Origin: Flavobacterium psychrophilum
Lineage (GTDB): Bacteria > Bacteroidota > Bacteroidia > Flavobacteriales > Flavobacteriaceae
NCBI GenBank assembly: GCA_943325515.2
Contig: CALPPS020000008.1
Coordinates: 1 to 48,670 of the forward strand
Direction of reading: 5' to 3'
Length of the DNA: 48,670 nt
Part shown: piece after piece, positions 15,857 to 26,179 of the stretch
Position numbering within the stretch: the stretch's first letter is position 1
Layout: each line of letters begins with the position of its first letter
The notes under the pieces: model-generated
Databases searched by the model: none
What the model saw: only the letters and a program-made list of their open reading frames with translations
Told to the model about the DNA's origin: nothing
Program-made: the position numbers and the translations under genes

Positions 15857-17743
15857 ATGAAAAAAATACTTTTATTTCTCCTTTTCGGATTGGTGGGTCC
15901 AAAAATAATAGCACAAAAACCGAACTATTGGCAACAACACGTTGACTACAAAATGGATGTAACCATGGATGTAAAAACCTACCAATACCATGGAAAACAA
16001 GAATTAATTTATACTAATAATTCTCCTGACACTTTGAAACGAGTGTTTTATCATTTATACAACAATGCGTTCCAACCAGGGAGTGAAATGGACATTCGTT
16101 TGCAAAACATTTCCGATCCCGACAGCAGAATGGTCAATAAAGTAAAAAATGCCGATGGTAAAGAGATCAAAGAAAGTCGCATTGCCAAATTACAACCCAA
16201 CGAAATAGGGTATTTGAAAATTTCTAATTTCAAGCAAGATGGTGAATCGGCTTTGACTAAAGAATTGGGCACCATACTCGAAGTGACTTTAGCCAAACCA
16301 ATTCTTCCCGGAAAATCAACAGTTTTTACCCTTGATTTTGACGGACAAGTGCCTTTACAAATTCGTCGTTCGGGCAGGAATAATAAAGAAGACATAGAAC
16401 TTTCTATGGCACAATGGTACCCGAAAATGGCCGAGTTTGATTTTGAAGGTTGGCACGCTGACCCATACATCGCTCGTGAATTTCATGGTGTTTGGGGTAA
16501 TTTTGACGTAAACATCACCATTGATAAAAACTATATTTTGGGTGGCAGTGGCTATTTGCTGAATGCTAATGACATTGGCTATAACTATGAAGAGGCGGTA
16601 GTAAAAGTAACAATTCCAAAAAAACGAAAAACACTCACTTGGCATTTTAAAGCGCCTAATGTGCATGATTTTACTTGGGCAGCCGATAAAAACTATATTC
16701 ATGATAAATTGCTTCGGCCTGATGGGGTAACACTGCACTTTTTGTATAAAAACAACCCCAATATCCTAGACACTTGGAAAAAAGCGCAAGCCAAAACCTC
16801 ACAAATTATGGATTACTACAACAAGATTGTGGGACAGTATCCTTATAAGCAATACTCGGTAATACAAGGTGGCGATGGCGGTATGGAATATGCCATGTGT
16901 ACGCTCGTCTTGGGCGAAGGAAAACCGGATGGATTTGTAGGCTTAATTGCTCACGAAATGGGACATTCATGGTTCCAACACATCTTAGCAAGTAACGAAA
17001 GTAAACACGGCTGGATGGATGAAGGTTTTACCTCTTTCATAGAAGACTTGGCAGTAAATGAACTCGCAGAAAAAAAAGTAATCAACCCTTTTGCTGGTGC
17101 TTACAAAGGCTATTATTTCTTGGTGAACTCGGGCAAGGAGCAATCGCTTTCTACCCATGCGGACCGTTTTGACAGCAACCAACCCTATAGTATTGCGTCC
17201 TATAGTAAAGGTGAAATCTTCTTGAGCCAATTGATTTATTTGATAGGTAAAGACAACTTGATGAAAACTCTAAAACGCTACTATGCCGAATTTCAGTTTA
17301 AACACCCAACGCCTAATGACATCAAGCGCACTGCCGAAAGAGTTTCAGGTGCGAACTTAGATTGGTATTTAACCGATTGGACGGAAACTAATAATACTAT
17401 AGACTATGGCATCAAAACTGTGGAAAGCGCAACTGATGGCGCGCCAAGAACCGGCGTAACCTTAGAGCGAATTGGCAGAACACCTATGCCGATGGATGTT
17501 TTGGTAGAATATACCGATGGCACAAAAGAAACTTTCTATATACCGTTGCGAATGATGAGTTTTGAAAAGGAAAATCCAACACCGGAAATTAAAAGAACTA
17601 TTTTGTCGGATTGGGCTTGGGCGTACCCTACTTACTTTTTTGAAATTCCAAAAGCAAAGAGCGCGATCAAGAAAATCACCCTTGACCCAAGCGGACTCAT
17701 GGCCGATGTAAAACAAGAAAACAATAGCTTGGAAACTAAATAG
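15857..17743 (+). CDS. M1-family zinc metallopeptidase (aminopeptidase), exported
   Basis: The 628-residue protein has a signal peptide (to about residue 20). The zinc motif is H366-E-M-G-H370 with the third ligand E389 at the standard 18-residue spacing, and the exopeptidase-type GGMEYAM block is at 341-347. M1 enzymes remove N-terminal residues from peptides. The N-terminal beta domain and the C-terminal helical part fit the family length. Together with the upstream subtilisin it forms a plus-strand peptidase pair, though a terminator separates the two. Confidence 0.93.
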   Translation: MKKILLFLLFGLVGPKIIAQKPNYWQQHVDYKMDVTMDVKTYQYHGKQELIYTNNSPDTLKRVFYHLYNNAFQPGSEMDIRLQNISDPDSRMVNKVKNADGKEIKESRIAKLQPNEIGYLKISNFKQDGESALTKELGTILEVTLAKPILPGKSTVFTLDFDGQVPLQIRRSGRNNKEDIELSMAQWYPKMAEFDFEGWHADPYIAREFHGVWGNFDVNITIDKNYILGGSGYLLNANDIGYNYEEAVVKVTIPKKRKTLTWHFKAPNVHDFTWAADKNYIHDKLLRPDGVTLHFLYKNNPNILDTWKKAQAKTSQIMDYYNKIVGQYPYKQYSVIQGGDGGMEYAMCTLVLGEGKPDGFVGLIAHEMGHSWFQHILASNESKHGWMDEGFTSFIEDLAVNELAEKKVINPFAGAYKGYYFLVNSGKEQSLSTHADRFDSNQPYSIASYSKGEIFLSQLIYLIGKDNLMKTLKRYYAEFQFKHPTPNDIKRTAERVSGANLDWYLTDWTETNNTIDYGIKTVESATDGAPRTGVTLERIGRTPMPMDVLVEYTDGTKETFYIPLRMMSFEKENPTPEIKRTILSDWAWAYPTYFFEIPKAKSAIKKITLDPSGLMADVKQENNSLETK

Positions 17744-17839
17744 CAAACCAACCCCTTAATCATGATTACAATAGCATAGTTTGAACTAGCTTTTTTTATG
17801 GAATAGAATTTGTAGCTTTACGACAAATATTTTTTGAGT

Positions 17840-18253
17840 ATGAATTATCTAAAAATTCTTTTGCTTGTGGCGGTTTTTAGCTTTGGTTTTCAAAAGAGTG
17901 CAGCCCAGCCTATTCGTTTTAAAACCAGCAGTCTTAGTTTTACCGACAAAAAGGATGACGGCAATTGGAACGAGTGGTCTGATTTTATTGCTGCCAATGT
18001 GCTCATCACCCTTGATGCTAAGAAAGATTTAATTACCGTCAATTCCTCTGAAGTGCAGTCTTTCAAAATCAAAGCCTATGGCGAAATTGAAAATACTGAC
18101 GAAGTTAACATTGTGCCGTTTGAGTGTATAGACAACAAGTTTTCGAAGTGTAAAATATTCATCATCACTAAGAAAAAAGAAAACAACCGCATGCAAATTT
18201 ACATCAATTATAACGAAGTGAAATTCGTGTACAACATCTATAACAACAAGTAG
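17840..18253 (+). CDS. Small exported protein of unknown function upstream of rnpA
   Basis: From the ATG at 17840 the protein has 137 residues. A signal peptide ends near QKSAAQ (residue 23). The mature part is about 115 residues, with a predicted mix of strands and two cysteines (FECIDNKFSKC). I do not recognise a family. A TTG two codons earlier (17834) is a poorer start. It ends 3 bp before rnpA, so the two are likely co-transcribed. The reason for that pairing is not evident. Confidence 0.72.
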   Translation: MNYLKILLLVAVFSFGFQKSAAQPIRFKTSSLSFTDKKDDGNWNEWSDFIAANVLITLDAKKDLITVNSSEVQSFKIKAYGEIENTDEVNIVPFECIDNKFSKCKIFIITKKKENNRMQIYINYNEVKFVYNIYNNK

Positions 18254-18256
18254 CCA

Positions 18257-18637
18257 ATGTCTTGTTCCTATCCAAAAGCAGAAAAACTAAAAAGTAAAAA
18301 GATCATTGATTTGTTGTTTTCCCAAGGCAAAACAGTGGGGAAGTTTCCGCTGCGATTGGTCTATATCCCTTTTGATTTTGAAGAAGAAATACCTTTAAAA
18401 ATGGGGGTTTCAGTTTCGAAAAAACATTTTAAACATGCCGTTGACAGGAATTATTACAAACGCGTGTTACGCGAGTGTTACCGACTGAACAAACACTTGC
18501 TCTCCGACCATTTGGAACAAAAATATTGCCTAATGTTTTTCTATCAAACCAGCGAAAGATTGCCTTACGAAGAAATTAACGATAAAACCATTCAACTATT
18601 TGAAAAATTTGTAAAAACAATAAATGCGGATGCTTAA
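18257..18637 (+). CDS. rnpA: Ribonuclease P protein component
   Basis: The 126-residue basic protein carries the RnpA signature VDRNYYKRVLRECYR, the RNR-type RNA-binding motif, preceded by GVSVSKKHFKHA. It binds the catalytic RNase P RNA and helps mature tRNA 5' ends. It is not next to rpmH and dnaA as in many other bacteria, which is usual for Bacteroidota. It follows a small exported protein gene by 3 bp and is 50 bp before the C-terminal processing peptidase. Confidence 0.93.
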   Translation: MSCSYPKAEKLKSKKIIDLLFSQGKTVGKFPLRLVYIPFDFEEEIPLKMGVSVSKKHFKHAVDRNYYKRVLRECYRLNKHLLSDHLEQKYCLMFFYQTSERLPYEEINDKTIQLFEKFVKTINADA

Positions 18638-18687
18638 AATTTCACCACTTTTGTTAGCCAATGTTTTTACTTTAAAACTTTGAAATT

Positions 18688-20325
18688 ATGTTTTTAAAAT
18701 TGAAAAAAAGATATTTAATCCCAGTACTACTTAGCGGATTTTTGTTTATTGGGGTTAGTTTCAAAGATGACTTCTTTGAAATAGCGAAGCAGATAGAAAT
18801 TTTCACCACACTATTTAAAACAGTGAATCAAAACTATGTAGATGAAGTCAATCCTGCAGAGTTGATGGACAAAGCCATCAAAAGCATGTTATCTGATTTA
18901 GACCCCTATACTAATTATTTCAACGAACAGGATGTGGTGAAATTTAAAATCAACAACACAGGCGAATACACTGGAATTGGCGCTATGATTACCAGAAAAG
19001 ACGACAAACTCATCATCAAAGAACCTTACAAAGGGTTTCCTGCAGATAAAGCAGGGTTGAAAGCAGGTGATGAAATTACACAAATAGGCGATGTGCTTTT
19101 GGCGGACTTTAAAGACGATGCATCGCAATTGTTGAAAGGTGCTAAAAACACCAAAATTGATATAAAATACCTGCGTCAAGGAAAACCTATGACTACGCAA
19201 TTAGTGCTTGACGAAGTTGATGTCAAAGCGGTTCCGTTTTATGGTAAAATTGATGAGAAAACAGGTTATATCGTATTAACGCAATTCACCCAAAAAGCCT
19301 CATCAGAAACCAAAGAAGCTCTAGAAAAACTGAAGGCCGATGGCGCTACTCGAATCGTGTTAGATTTGCGTGGCAATCCAGGAGGATTATTGAATGAAGC
19401 GGTTAACATTTGTGGTTTTTTTGTTGATAAAGGCGAAACGATAGTAACTACAAAATCGAAAAACACCATATTTAATAACATATATAAAACTACGCGCGAA
19501 CCTATTGATGCTGAAATTCCTTTAGTGGTAATCGTTGACGGAAAAAGTGCTTCAGCTTCAGAAATTGTGTCGGGTGCGTTACAAGATTTAGACCGCGCTG
19601 TAATTATTGGCAGTAGAAGCTACGGAAAAGGTTTGGTACAAAGACCTTTTGATATGACCTATGGCACTCAAGTAAAAGTAACTATTTCTAAATATTACAC
19701 GCCATCTGGAAGATGTATTCAGGCTTTGGATTATGCACATAAAGATAAAAACGGTAAAGCCATTAGAACCGATGCAAAAAATTATAACGCTTTCAAAACC
19801 AAAAAAGGAAGAACCGTTTATGATGGTGGAGGAATTTTGCCTGATGTGGAACTAGAAGCTACCAAAAAAAGTTCCATTGCCGAAGCCTTGGAAAAAAACG
19901 ATGGAATATTCAAGTATGCGACTTACTACTATTTCAAAAATCCGTCTCTTGGTGAAAAAATTCCAAATATTACAGATGCTGATATTGCAGACTTAAAAAC
20001 TTATTTGAAAAAAGAAAAAATTGATTTCAATACGGAAACCGAAATAGCGCTAAAAAACACTTTGGAAAAAGCCAAAAAAGAAAATGTTGATTCTGCCATA
20101 ACTTCTGAATACCAACAACTCTTGAACGCAATTCAAAAAAGTGAAGAAACCTTGATTGACATGAATAAAAAAGAAATAAAAAATTTACTTTTGGACGAAC
20201 TAATCAAACGCTATCAATACAAAGAAGGGCTGTATCAATACTACATTAAAAATAATTTTGAAGTTAAAAAAGCAGTTGATGTTTTAAACAATACCATTGA
20301 ATATAATAAGATTTTAAAGATTTAA
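18688..20325 (+). CDS. S41-family C-terminal processing peptidase (Ctp-type)
   Basis: The 545-residue protein has an N-terminal membrane or signal segment (about residues 9-25), a PDZ domain (roughly 85-165, with GIGAMITRKDDKL and AGLKAGDEI) and the peptidase core. The catalytic serine is in GKSASASEIVSGAL and the lysine in SYGKGLVQ. Such periplasmic enzymes trim protein C-termini. A long charged, helical C-terminal region follows the core. It is 1 bp from the OmpA-like gene, a tight two-gene unit. Confidence 0.93.
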   Translation: MFLKLKKRYLIPVLLSGFLFIGVSFKDDFFEIAKQIEIFTTLFKTVNQNYVDEVNPAELMDKAIKSMLSDLDPYTNYFNEQDVVKFKINNTGEYTGIGAMITRKDDKLIIKEPYKGFPADKAGLKAGDEITQIGDVLLADFKDDASQLLKGAKNTKIDIKYLRQGKPMTTQLVLDEVDVKAVPFYGKIDEKTGYIVLTQFTQKASSETKEALEKLKADGATRIVLDLRGNPGGLLNEAVNICGFFVDKGETIVTTKSKNTIFNNIYKTTREPIDAEIPLVVIVDGKSASASEIVSGALQDLDRAVIIGSRSYGKGLVQRPFDMTYGTQVKVTISKYYTPSGRCIQALDYAHKDKNGKAIRTDAKNYNAFKTKKGRTVYDGGGILPDVELEATKKSSIAEALEKNDGIFKYATYYYFKNPSLGEKIPNITDADIADLKTYLKKEKIDFNTETEIALKNTLEKAKKENVDSAITSEYQQLLNAIQKSEETLIDMNKKEIKNLLLDELIKRYQYKEGLYQYYIKNNFEVKKAVDVLNNTIEYNKILKI

Positions 20326-20326
20326 G

Positions 20327-21139
20327 ATGAAACTGCTGAAATATTTTCCGCTATTATTATTTGGTTTGCTTCAGGCACAAGAAGAAGTTGTACATTCTGT
20401 TTACTTTGAATTTGATAAATTTAAATTAGACGATAAACAAGCAACGGAAGTAGTAGATTTTATAAAAAATACGGATTCAACTCGAATAGAATCTATTGAA
20501 ATTTTTGGTTATACTGATGATGTAGGTAAAGATGATTATAACTTTAAACTGTCTACCGATCGTGCTACGACTATTCAAAGTAAATTAATAGAAAACGGGA
20601 TTACCAGCAAAATTATAGTAACTATTGAAGGCAAAGGAAGAATTCTTATTGACGATGACATTGTAGAAGATCTTCCCGAAAAACGTTCAAAAAACCGTCG
20701 TGTCGATGTGGTTTTAAATTTAAAACCATTACCCAAGATTATCATTCCTGGCTTTTATAACACCATTCAAAAAAACCATGTAGTAGGTGACCATATTTAT
20801 TTGGATAATGTATTATTTGAAAGAGGCAGCAGTAAACTAGACTTTAAAACAAAAACGGCATTAGATAGAATTGCAAAACTGCTGGTTAAATATAAAAATC
20901 TGCAATTCGAAATTCAAGGCCATGTATGTTGCACTCCACCGTATCAAAAAGAAGCCATTGACTTAGATACTAAAAAACGTCAACTCTCTACCAACAGAGC
21001 CCAATCAGTATATAAATATTTGATTTTTAAGAAAATTTCAAAAGAGAGAATGACTTTCAAAGGTTATGGTAATACTGTTCCGCTAGGTAAAGGTACAGAA
21101 TATGACAGAAGAGTGGAACTAGTAATTACAAAAGTATAG
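20327..21139 (+). CDS. Exported protein with two OmpA-like domains in tandem
   Basis: The 270-residue protein has a signal peptide (MKLLKYFPLLLFGLLQAQ) and two consecutive OmpA-like peptidoglycan-binding domains. The first has FEFDKFKLDD and a later KRSKNRRVDVV; the second has LFERGSSKLDF and EYDRRVELVI. There is no N-terminal beta-barrel. A C-C pair (CCTPP) in the second domain is unusual. It likely binds peptidoglycan in the periplasm. It is coupled to the Ctp-type peptidase 1 bp upstream. Confidence 0.86.
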   Translation: MKLLKYFPLLLFGLLQAQEEVVHSVYFEFDKFKLDDKQATEVVDFIKNTDSTRIESIEIFGYTDDVGKDDYNFKLSTDRATTIQSKLIENGITSKIIVTIEGKGRILIDDDIVEDLPEKRSKNRRVDVVLNLKPLPKIIIPGFYNTIQKNHVVGDHIYLDNVLFERGSSKLDFKTKTALDRIAKLLVKYKNLQFEIQGHVCCTPPYQKEAIDLDTKKRQLSTNRAQSVYKYLIFKKISKERMTFKGYGNTVPLGKGTEYDRRVELVITKV

Positions 21140-21140
21140 C

Positions 21141-21587
21141 TTACTCTTTTTTCATTTCAATATGGGGAATATCGTCTTCGAGATACATTTCGCTGGTTTG
21201 AATAAACCCATGGCTTTCGTAAAATTTTTTCAAATATAATTGGGCAGAAATGGTAATTTTTGTTGCTGCAAAATGGGTTTCGATTGCCTGAATAGCTTCT
21301 GTCATTAAAATGTGACCCAATTTATTTGCTCTGGAGGATTCTTTCACCACCACACGACCTATGGATGCTTGTTCAAAATAGTCTTCAGGTTTAAAGAGCC
21401 TTGCGTAAGCTACTATTTTGCCTTTGTGTTCCCCTGTCAAGTGCAGCGCTTTTTGATCTTTACCATCAATGTCTTGATAAACACAATTTTGCTCGACAAC
21501 AAAGACCTCACTACGCAATTGCAATAAATTATATAGATCGTTAATAGAAAGTGTCTCAAATCGCCTTGTTTTCCATTCTAAATTCAT
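21141..21587 (-). CDS. GNAT-family N-acetyltransferase (ElaA-like)
   Basis: The 148-residue protein from ATG 21587 (MNLEWKTRRFETLSINDLY) reads like ElaA: LQLRSEVFVVEQNCVYQDID, then KIVAYARLF and the acetyl-CoA region IGRVVVKESSRANKLGHILM. An upstream in-frame extension would overlap the previous gene; the ATG at 21587 is the natural family start. GNAT enzymes acetylate amines or proteins; the substrate is unknown. It follows the DUF4837 gene by 8 bp and converges on the OmpA-like gene with a 1-bp gap. Confidence 0.9.
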   Translation of the reverse strand: MNLEWKTRRFETLSINDLYNLLQLRSEVFVVEQNCVYQDIDGKDQKALHLTGEHKGKIVAYARLFKPEDYFEQASIGRVVVKESSRANKLGHILMTEAIQAIETHFAATKITISAQLYLKKFYESHGFIQTSEMYLEDDIPHIEMKKE

Positions 21588-21595
21588 GTTCTTTT

Positions 21596-22567
21596 TTATT
21601 TTTTGAATTGTATTGACTTGATAATGGCTTCTAATTCGAACATCAAATCTCTTTTTTCTTTGGATGGCGCATAACAAAACCCTTCTAAAACAAGAATTCT
21701 TCTGTTCAATCTATCAAAAATGGTGTAATTGATAAATGGTCCAGACATAAAATCATTTTTCATTTGCCAAGTACCTTTGGTTTCATAGGCCTTTCTTCCT
21801 GCTAAAATTGTTTTGGTAAAATACGGCGAGTAGGCTTCTTCTGTTACCATTTTTGTTCCTCTATCGGAACCATGAATGTAGCGTTTTCCAATAGAATCTC
21901 TAGTTTTTATAATATTATTAACGTTATTTTTTGAGCGAATGTTGTTTAGAGGAATTTGATAGACCAGCAAACTTGTATTCCCACTGGTGATTTCGCTTTT
22001 TAGCCAAATGAAGTTCTTTCTTCGCATTACATATTCATATTTAGAAGGAATAAGCAAATCGATATTAAATTTCTTTTGAATTTTTTTTGTGATTAACAAA
22101 GTGTCTTTGAAAATCTTTTGATTTTGAGCAATTTCCATTGTTCTCATTTTTTGGATAATGTCTGGGGTGTACTTTTCTAAAATAGCTAAGATTTCAAATG
22201 TTGTTCTGCCAGAAATATGAATAGAATTTTGAGGTGATGAAAATTCATTTTCTTTAATTTCAAATTTATTATCAGTGTCCTTTTTGATAATAATAATATT
22301 TCTAGCGTCAGTTGAAAAGCCCTCAAAAAGTTTAACTGGATATTGATTAATGGTAAACAATGGTTCTTCTTGAGGAAGTCCTAAAACCGGTGAGGCAAAT
22401 TTATTTCTAATGCTATCGCCCACTTCACCATTCCATAGTTGATCGTCAATAATAACGGCAATGGTATTAATTGCAGCTGAAGAGTCTTTGGAAAGCGCGT
22501 CTTTTTTAAAAGAACAGGAGCTCACCAAAGAGGCAATTATTAGGCATAAAAAAAGGGTTTTATTCAT
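21596..22567 (-). CDS. DUF4837-family lipoprotein
   Basis: The 323-residue protein from ATG 22567 has a lipobox ending VSSC, so it is a probable lipoprotein. The rest matches DUF4837, a Bacteroidota family of unknown function: IDDQLWNGEVGDSIR early, and YSPYFTKTILAGRKAYETKG later. It sits between the LysM transglycosylase and GNAT genes on one strand, which suggests an envelope role. The upstream TTG at 22585 would move the hydrophobic signal inward and is less likely. Confidence 0.86.
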   Translation of the reverse strand: MNKTLFLCLIIASLVSSCSFKKDALSKDSSAAINTIAVIIDDQLWNGEVGDSIRNKFASPVLGLPQEEPLFTINQYPVKLFEGFSTDARNIIIIKKDTDNKFEIKENEFSSPQNSIHISGRTTFEILAILEKYTPDIIQKMRTMEIAQNQKIFKDTLLITKKIQKKFNIDLLIPSKYEYVMRRKNFIWLKSEITSGNTSLLVYQIPLNNIRSKNNVNNIIKTRDSIGKRYIHGSDRGTKMVTEEAYSPYFTKTILAGRKAYETKGTWQMKNDFMSGPFINYTIFDRLNRRILVLEGFCYAPSKEKRDLMFELEAIIKSIQFKK

Positions 22568-22605
22568 AACTGAAATAAAACCCAAATTTATAGAAGATTT
22601 TCGGA

Positions 22606-24864
22606 TTAACCGTTAATTTTTAATTTCATGCCTGGTTTTAAACTTTCATTTTTAATGCCGTTCCATTTTTTAATATCTGAAATAGATACGCCTGGATATT
22701 TTTTGGCAATGCTAAATAAAGAGTCTCCTTTTTTTACATAATATAATCTCACTTCATCTCTTTCGTTTGAAGCTACAGTTTCTTTCTTAGAAGATTTTGT
22801 TTCACTTATGGCAACTTCTGTTTTTGAAACAATAATCTTTGTTCCAAGTTTCACATTGTTGTCTTCAAGTTCGTTCCATTCTTTAATATCGGCAACTGAC
22901 ACATTGTATTTATGTGCAATACTTGCAATATTATCTCCTTTGTGAACTTTATATTCTACTATTTTTGTTTCCGTTTTTGGTGCTTCTTCTTTTGCAGATT
23001 CTTCTTTGTTAGCTAATGTTAATTTTGATCCCAATTGAACGTTCAAATCGTTAAGATTATTCCATTTTTTTAAGTCTTCTAAACTAACATTGAATTTTTT
23101 TGCAATGCTAAAAAGATTATCGCCTCTTTGAACCTCATAATAATCACTTGAATTTTGATTAGCATCTGTATTATTTTCATTTGAAGTAACAGCTGTTTCT
23201 GTCTTGTTATCAACAATTGATTTGTCTGCTTTTACTTCTTTTTTAACAGTGGTAACAATTCTCTCGTTTTTAATAATTTTTAGACTTTTCCCAACTGCTA
23301 TATTGTTACTTTTAATTTTGTTCCATTTTTTAAGCTCTACAACAGAAACACCATATTTATCAGCTACTTCTCCAAGGTTATCACCTCTTTTAACTTTATG
23401 ATATTTAACAACATCTTTAAAAGTAATCACTTTTTCTTCTTTGAATATTTTATTGGTATTAGAGGCTAATGCTTTTGTTTCTTTTACAGAAGTGGTATCT
23501 GGTTTAGTGATTTTTTTATCTGTAAAAGCAATGCTTTCTGTGGTATAAATTTTTAAACTTCTTCCTTTTGGCGCTTTACTTCCTTTTATGTGATTCCATT
23601 TTTTAAGCTCAGCCATTGTGATCCCATATTTATCAGAAATCTCACTTAAACTATCGCCTCTTTTAACTTTATAATATTTAACTCTTGAAATGCTTCTTGT
23701 ATTGGAAGAATCTCTCGAGGCCAACGTGCTTTCATAGGGTCTTTCTCTTCTGCTATATTCATAATTTGCGAAAGCATAAATCTTATCTTCATTAGATGTG
23801 AATATGGCTATTTTGTCGATTGGTAATCTTAAATAATGATTCTCCCCTGTAATAAAAGGAATTTCTTCTCTTTTGTAGGAGGGATTTAAAAACTGCAATT
23901 CAGCAACTGAAACATCTAATAAATCTGAAATTTGTTTGAATGTAAGTGCGTTTTTAATCATTACCGTATCGGTTGCGAAATGATTAGCGATAGCTCTGTC
24001 TGGTTTTATTCCGTGCTCTTTATGATATTCGAAAATATACATAGTAGCCAAAAAAGCTGGTAAATAACCTTGTGTTTCTTTAGGTAAAAATTTTCTAATA
24101 TTCCAGTAATTTTGTTTCCCTCCTGAACGTCTGATGGCTTTGGCCACATTTCCTGGTCCGGAATTATAAGATGCTAAAACCAAATCCCAATCACCAAAAA
24201 TTTTATACATGTTTGTCATGTATTGGGTCGCTGCATTACTTGCTTTCAAAGGATCACTTCTATCATCAACATAAGAATTAATATTTAAATCATATTGTTT
24301 TCCTGTTTGATACATAAATTGCCATAAACCTGTTGCACCGACTCTTGAAACTGCTCTTGGATTTAAGGCTGATTCTACAACTGCTAAATATTTAATTTCT
24401 AGCGGAATATTTTTTGCTGCTAAAGACTCTTCAAACAATGGAAAATAAAATTGAGAAACACCCATCAATCTTTCAAAGGCTCTTTTTCTGTTCTTTAAAA
24501 AAGATTTTATTACGTTTTCTAGACCAACATTATACTCTATGTTAAATGGTGATTTCTCATCCATTTTTCTTAATCTTTCTTTTAAAAGCTCTGTTGGTAG
24601 TTCGTAGTCTACTTTTTCATCAACATTTATATTTTTAATGTCTAAAGTCAATTCATTATAAAGGTCTAAACTTGCCAATTCCTTCATCCAAAGACTATCT
24701 ATACACGATGCAATATTATCGTGCACAAAGGAAGCTTTGATTGAGTCTAAAACTTCTCTTTTTGTTTGAGGCTTTTTAAACGGGGCAATACTTAAATCAT
24801 CCTGTGCAAAAATTACTGAGGATACTATTAGTAATGCAAACGTTATTGTTTTTTTTATCATCAT
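22606..24864 (-). CDS. MltD-like lytic transglycosylase with five C-terminal LysM domains
   Basis: The 752-residue protein has a signal peptide (to about residue 20), an SLT domain whose catalytic Glu is E164 in VVESALNPRAV followed by GATGLWQFM, and LDVSVAELQFLNP as a degenerate LysM-like part. The C-terminus has five clear LysM repeats, each with a Y-x-V-x-x-GD start and a KKWN or KEWN motif. It cleaves peptidoglycan glycan strands, with LysM for wall binding. The number of LysM repeats is higher than in E. coli MltD. It lies downstream of pgk. Confidence 0.94.
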   Translation of the reverse strand: MMIKKTITFALLIVSSVIFAQDDLSIAPFKKPQTKREVLDSIKASFVHDNIASCIDSLWMKELASLDLYNELTLDIKNINVDEKVDYELPTELLKERLRKMDEKSPFNIEYNVGLENVIKSFLKNRKRAFERLMGVSQFYFPLFEESLAAKNIPLEIKYLAVVESALNPRAVSRVGATGLWQFMYQTGKQYDLNINSYVDDRSDPLKASNAATQYMTNMYKIFGDWDLVLASYNSGPGNVAKAIRRSGGKQNYWNIRKFLPKETQGYLPAFLATMYIFEYHKEHGIKPDRAIANHFATDTVMIKNALTFKQISDLLDVSVAELQFLNPSYKREEIPFITGENHYLRLPIDKIAIFTSNEDKIYAFANYEYSRRERPYESTLASRDSSNTRSISRVKYYKVKRGDSLSEISDKYGITMAELKKWNHIKGSKAPKGRSLKIYTTESIAFTDKKITKPDTTSVKETKALASNTNKIFKEEKVITFKDVVKYHKVKRGDNLGEVADKYGVSVVELKKWNKIKSNNIAVGKSLKIIKNERIVTTVKKEVKADKSIVDNKTETAVTSNENNTDANQNSSDYYEVQRGDNLFSIAKKFNVSLEDLKKWNNLNDLNVQLGSKLTLANKEESAKEEAPKTETKIVEYKVHKGDNIASIAHKYNVSVADIKEWNELEDNNVKLGTKIIVSKTEVAISETKSSKKETVASNERDEVRLYYVKKGDSLFSIAKKYPGVSISDIKKWNGIKNESLKPGMKLKING

Positions 24865-24906
24865 AACTTTATATTTATAAAGTGTTATATTTTTAAATCT
24901 AAATTG

Positions 24907-24928
24907 TTATTAATTAGCTAATTAGTAA
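24907..24928. promoter_or_regulatory. 22-bp palindrome upstream of the MltD-like gene
   Basis: TAATTAGCTAATTA (24911-24924) is a perfect 14-bp palindrome, extended by TTA/TAA on the outside with one mismatch. It lies 43-64 bp before the transglycosylase start. It could be an operator or a weak hairpin; no regulator is known for it. Confidence 0.4.
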
Positions 24929-24963
24929 CGTAATTTCTTGTTTTATATTGTGTTGTTTCAAAA

Positions 24964-26151
24964 TTAATTTAAAATTGCCGCAATTCCAGGCAGCACTCTA
25001 CCCTCTAACATTTCTAACATAGCTCCACCGCCTGTTGAAACGTAACTCATTTTATCTTCAAGCCCAAATTGTTTTACAGCTGCTACAGAATCACCACCGC
25101 CAACAAGTGAAAAAGCTCCATTTGCAGAAGATTCTGCAATATAATTTCCTAATGCAATTGTTCCTTTAGCAAATGTTTCCATTTCAAAAACTCCTAATGG
25201 TCCATTCCAAAGAATGGTTTTTGAATTCATAATCACTTCTTTGAAATGCTCCAAAGATTTTGGACCAGCATCTAAGCCTTGCCATCCGTCTGGAATTTCC
25301 CTTACATCAACAATTTTCGTAGTAGCATTATTGGAAAAAGCATCTGCTGCAATAACATCAACTGGAATGTGGATTTGAACATTTTTTTCTTTTGCAAGTT
25401 GTAAAATTTGCAATGCTAAATCTTGTTTGTCATCTTCACAAATTGAATCTCCAATTTTTCCGCCAAGTGCTTTAATAAAGGTAAAAGTCATGCCTCCACC
25501 AATGATCATGTGGTCGACTTTGTCTAAAATATTTTCAATAACTGTGATTTTAGAAGAAACTTTTGAGCCTCCAAGAACAGCTGTTACTGGTTTAACAGAA
25601 TTATTTAAAACTCGATTTAAACTCTCTATTTCTTTTGCCAAAAGCATTCCGAAGCATTTGTGATTTGGGAAAAATTTAGCAATAATTGTGGTAGAAGCAT
25701 GTGCTCTATGTGCTGTTCCAAAAGCATCATTTACATAAATATCACCAAGAGATGCTAATTCTTTAGCAAAGTTGTCATCACCAGCTTCTTCTTCTTTGTG
25801 AAAGCGAAGATTTTCTAATAACAAAACCTCTCCTTGTTTTAAATTTTTTGCAGCATTTTGAGCAATTTCACCTATACAATCAGAAGCGAATTGAACATTT
25901 ACACCTAAAACTTCCGAACATTTTGTATTAATATGTCTTAATGAATACTGATCTTCTTTTCCTTTTGGTCTTCCTAAATGAGACATCAAAATCACACTAC
26001 CTCCATCGGCAAGAATTTTGTCAATAGTAGGTTTAGCGGCTTCAATTCTGTTAGCATCTGTTACATTAAAATTTTCATCTAAAGGAACATTAAAATCAAC
26101 TCTGATTATTGCTTTTTTTGCATTGAAATTAAAATCTTGAAGTGTTTTCAT
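24964..26151 (-). CDS. pgk: Phosphoglycerate kinase
   Basis: The 395-residue protein is a full-length [19 protein letters not shown] near the N-terminus binds the substrate, SHLGRPKGK is the basic motif, and GGGDSVAAV near the C-terminus is the nucleotide-binding glycine-rich loop. It converts 1,3-bisphosphoglycerate and ADP to 3-phosphoglycerate and ATP in glycolysis. It is divergent from holB and has a TATATTTG element 28 bp upstream. Confidence 0.97.
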   Translation of the reverse strand: MKTLQDFNFNAKKAIIRVDFNVPLDENFNVTDANRIEAAKPTIDKILADGGSVILMSHLGRPKGKEDQYSLRHINTKCSEVLGVNVQFASDCIGEIAQNAAKNLKQGEVLLLENLRFHKEEEAGDDNFAKELASLGDIYVNDAFGTAHRAHASTTIIAKFFPNHKCFGMLLAKEIESLNRVLNNSVKPVTAVLGGSKVSSKITVIENILDKVDHMIIGGGMTFTFIKALGGKIGDSICEDDKQDLALQILQLAKEKNVQIHIPVDVIAADAFSNNATTKIVDVREIPDGWQGLDAGPKSLEHFKEVIMNSKTILWNGPLGVFEMETFAKGTIALGNYIAESSANGAFSLVGGGDSVAAVKQFGLEDKMSYVSTGGGAMLEMLEGRVLPGIAAILN

Positions 26152-26179
26152 TTACTCTTTGTATAGTTCTAAATCATTG

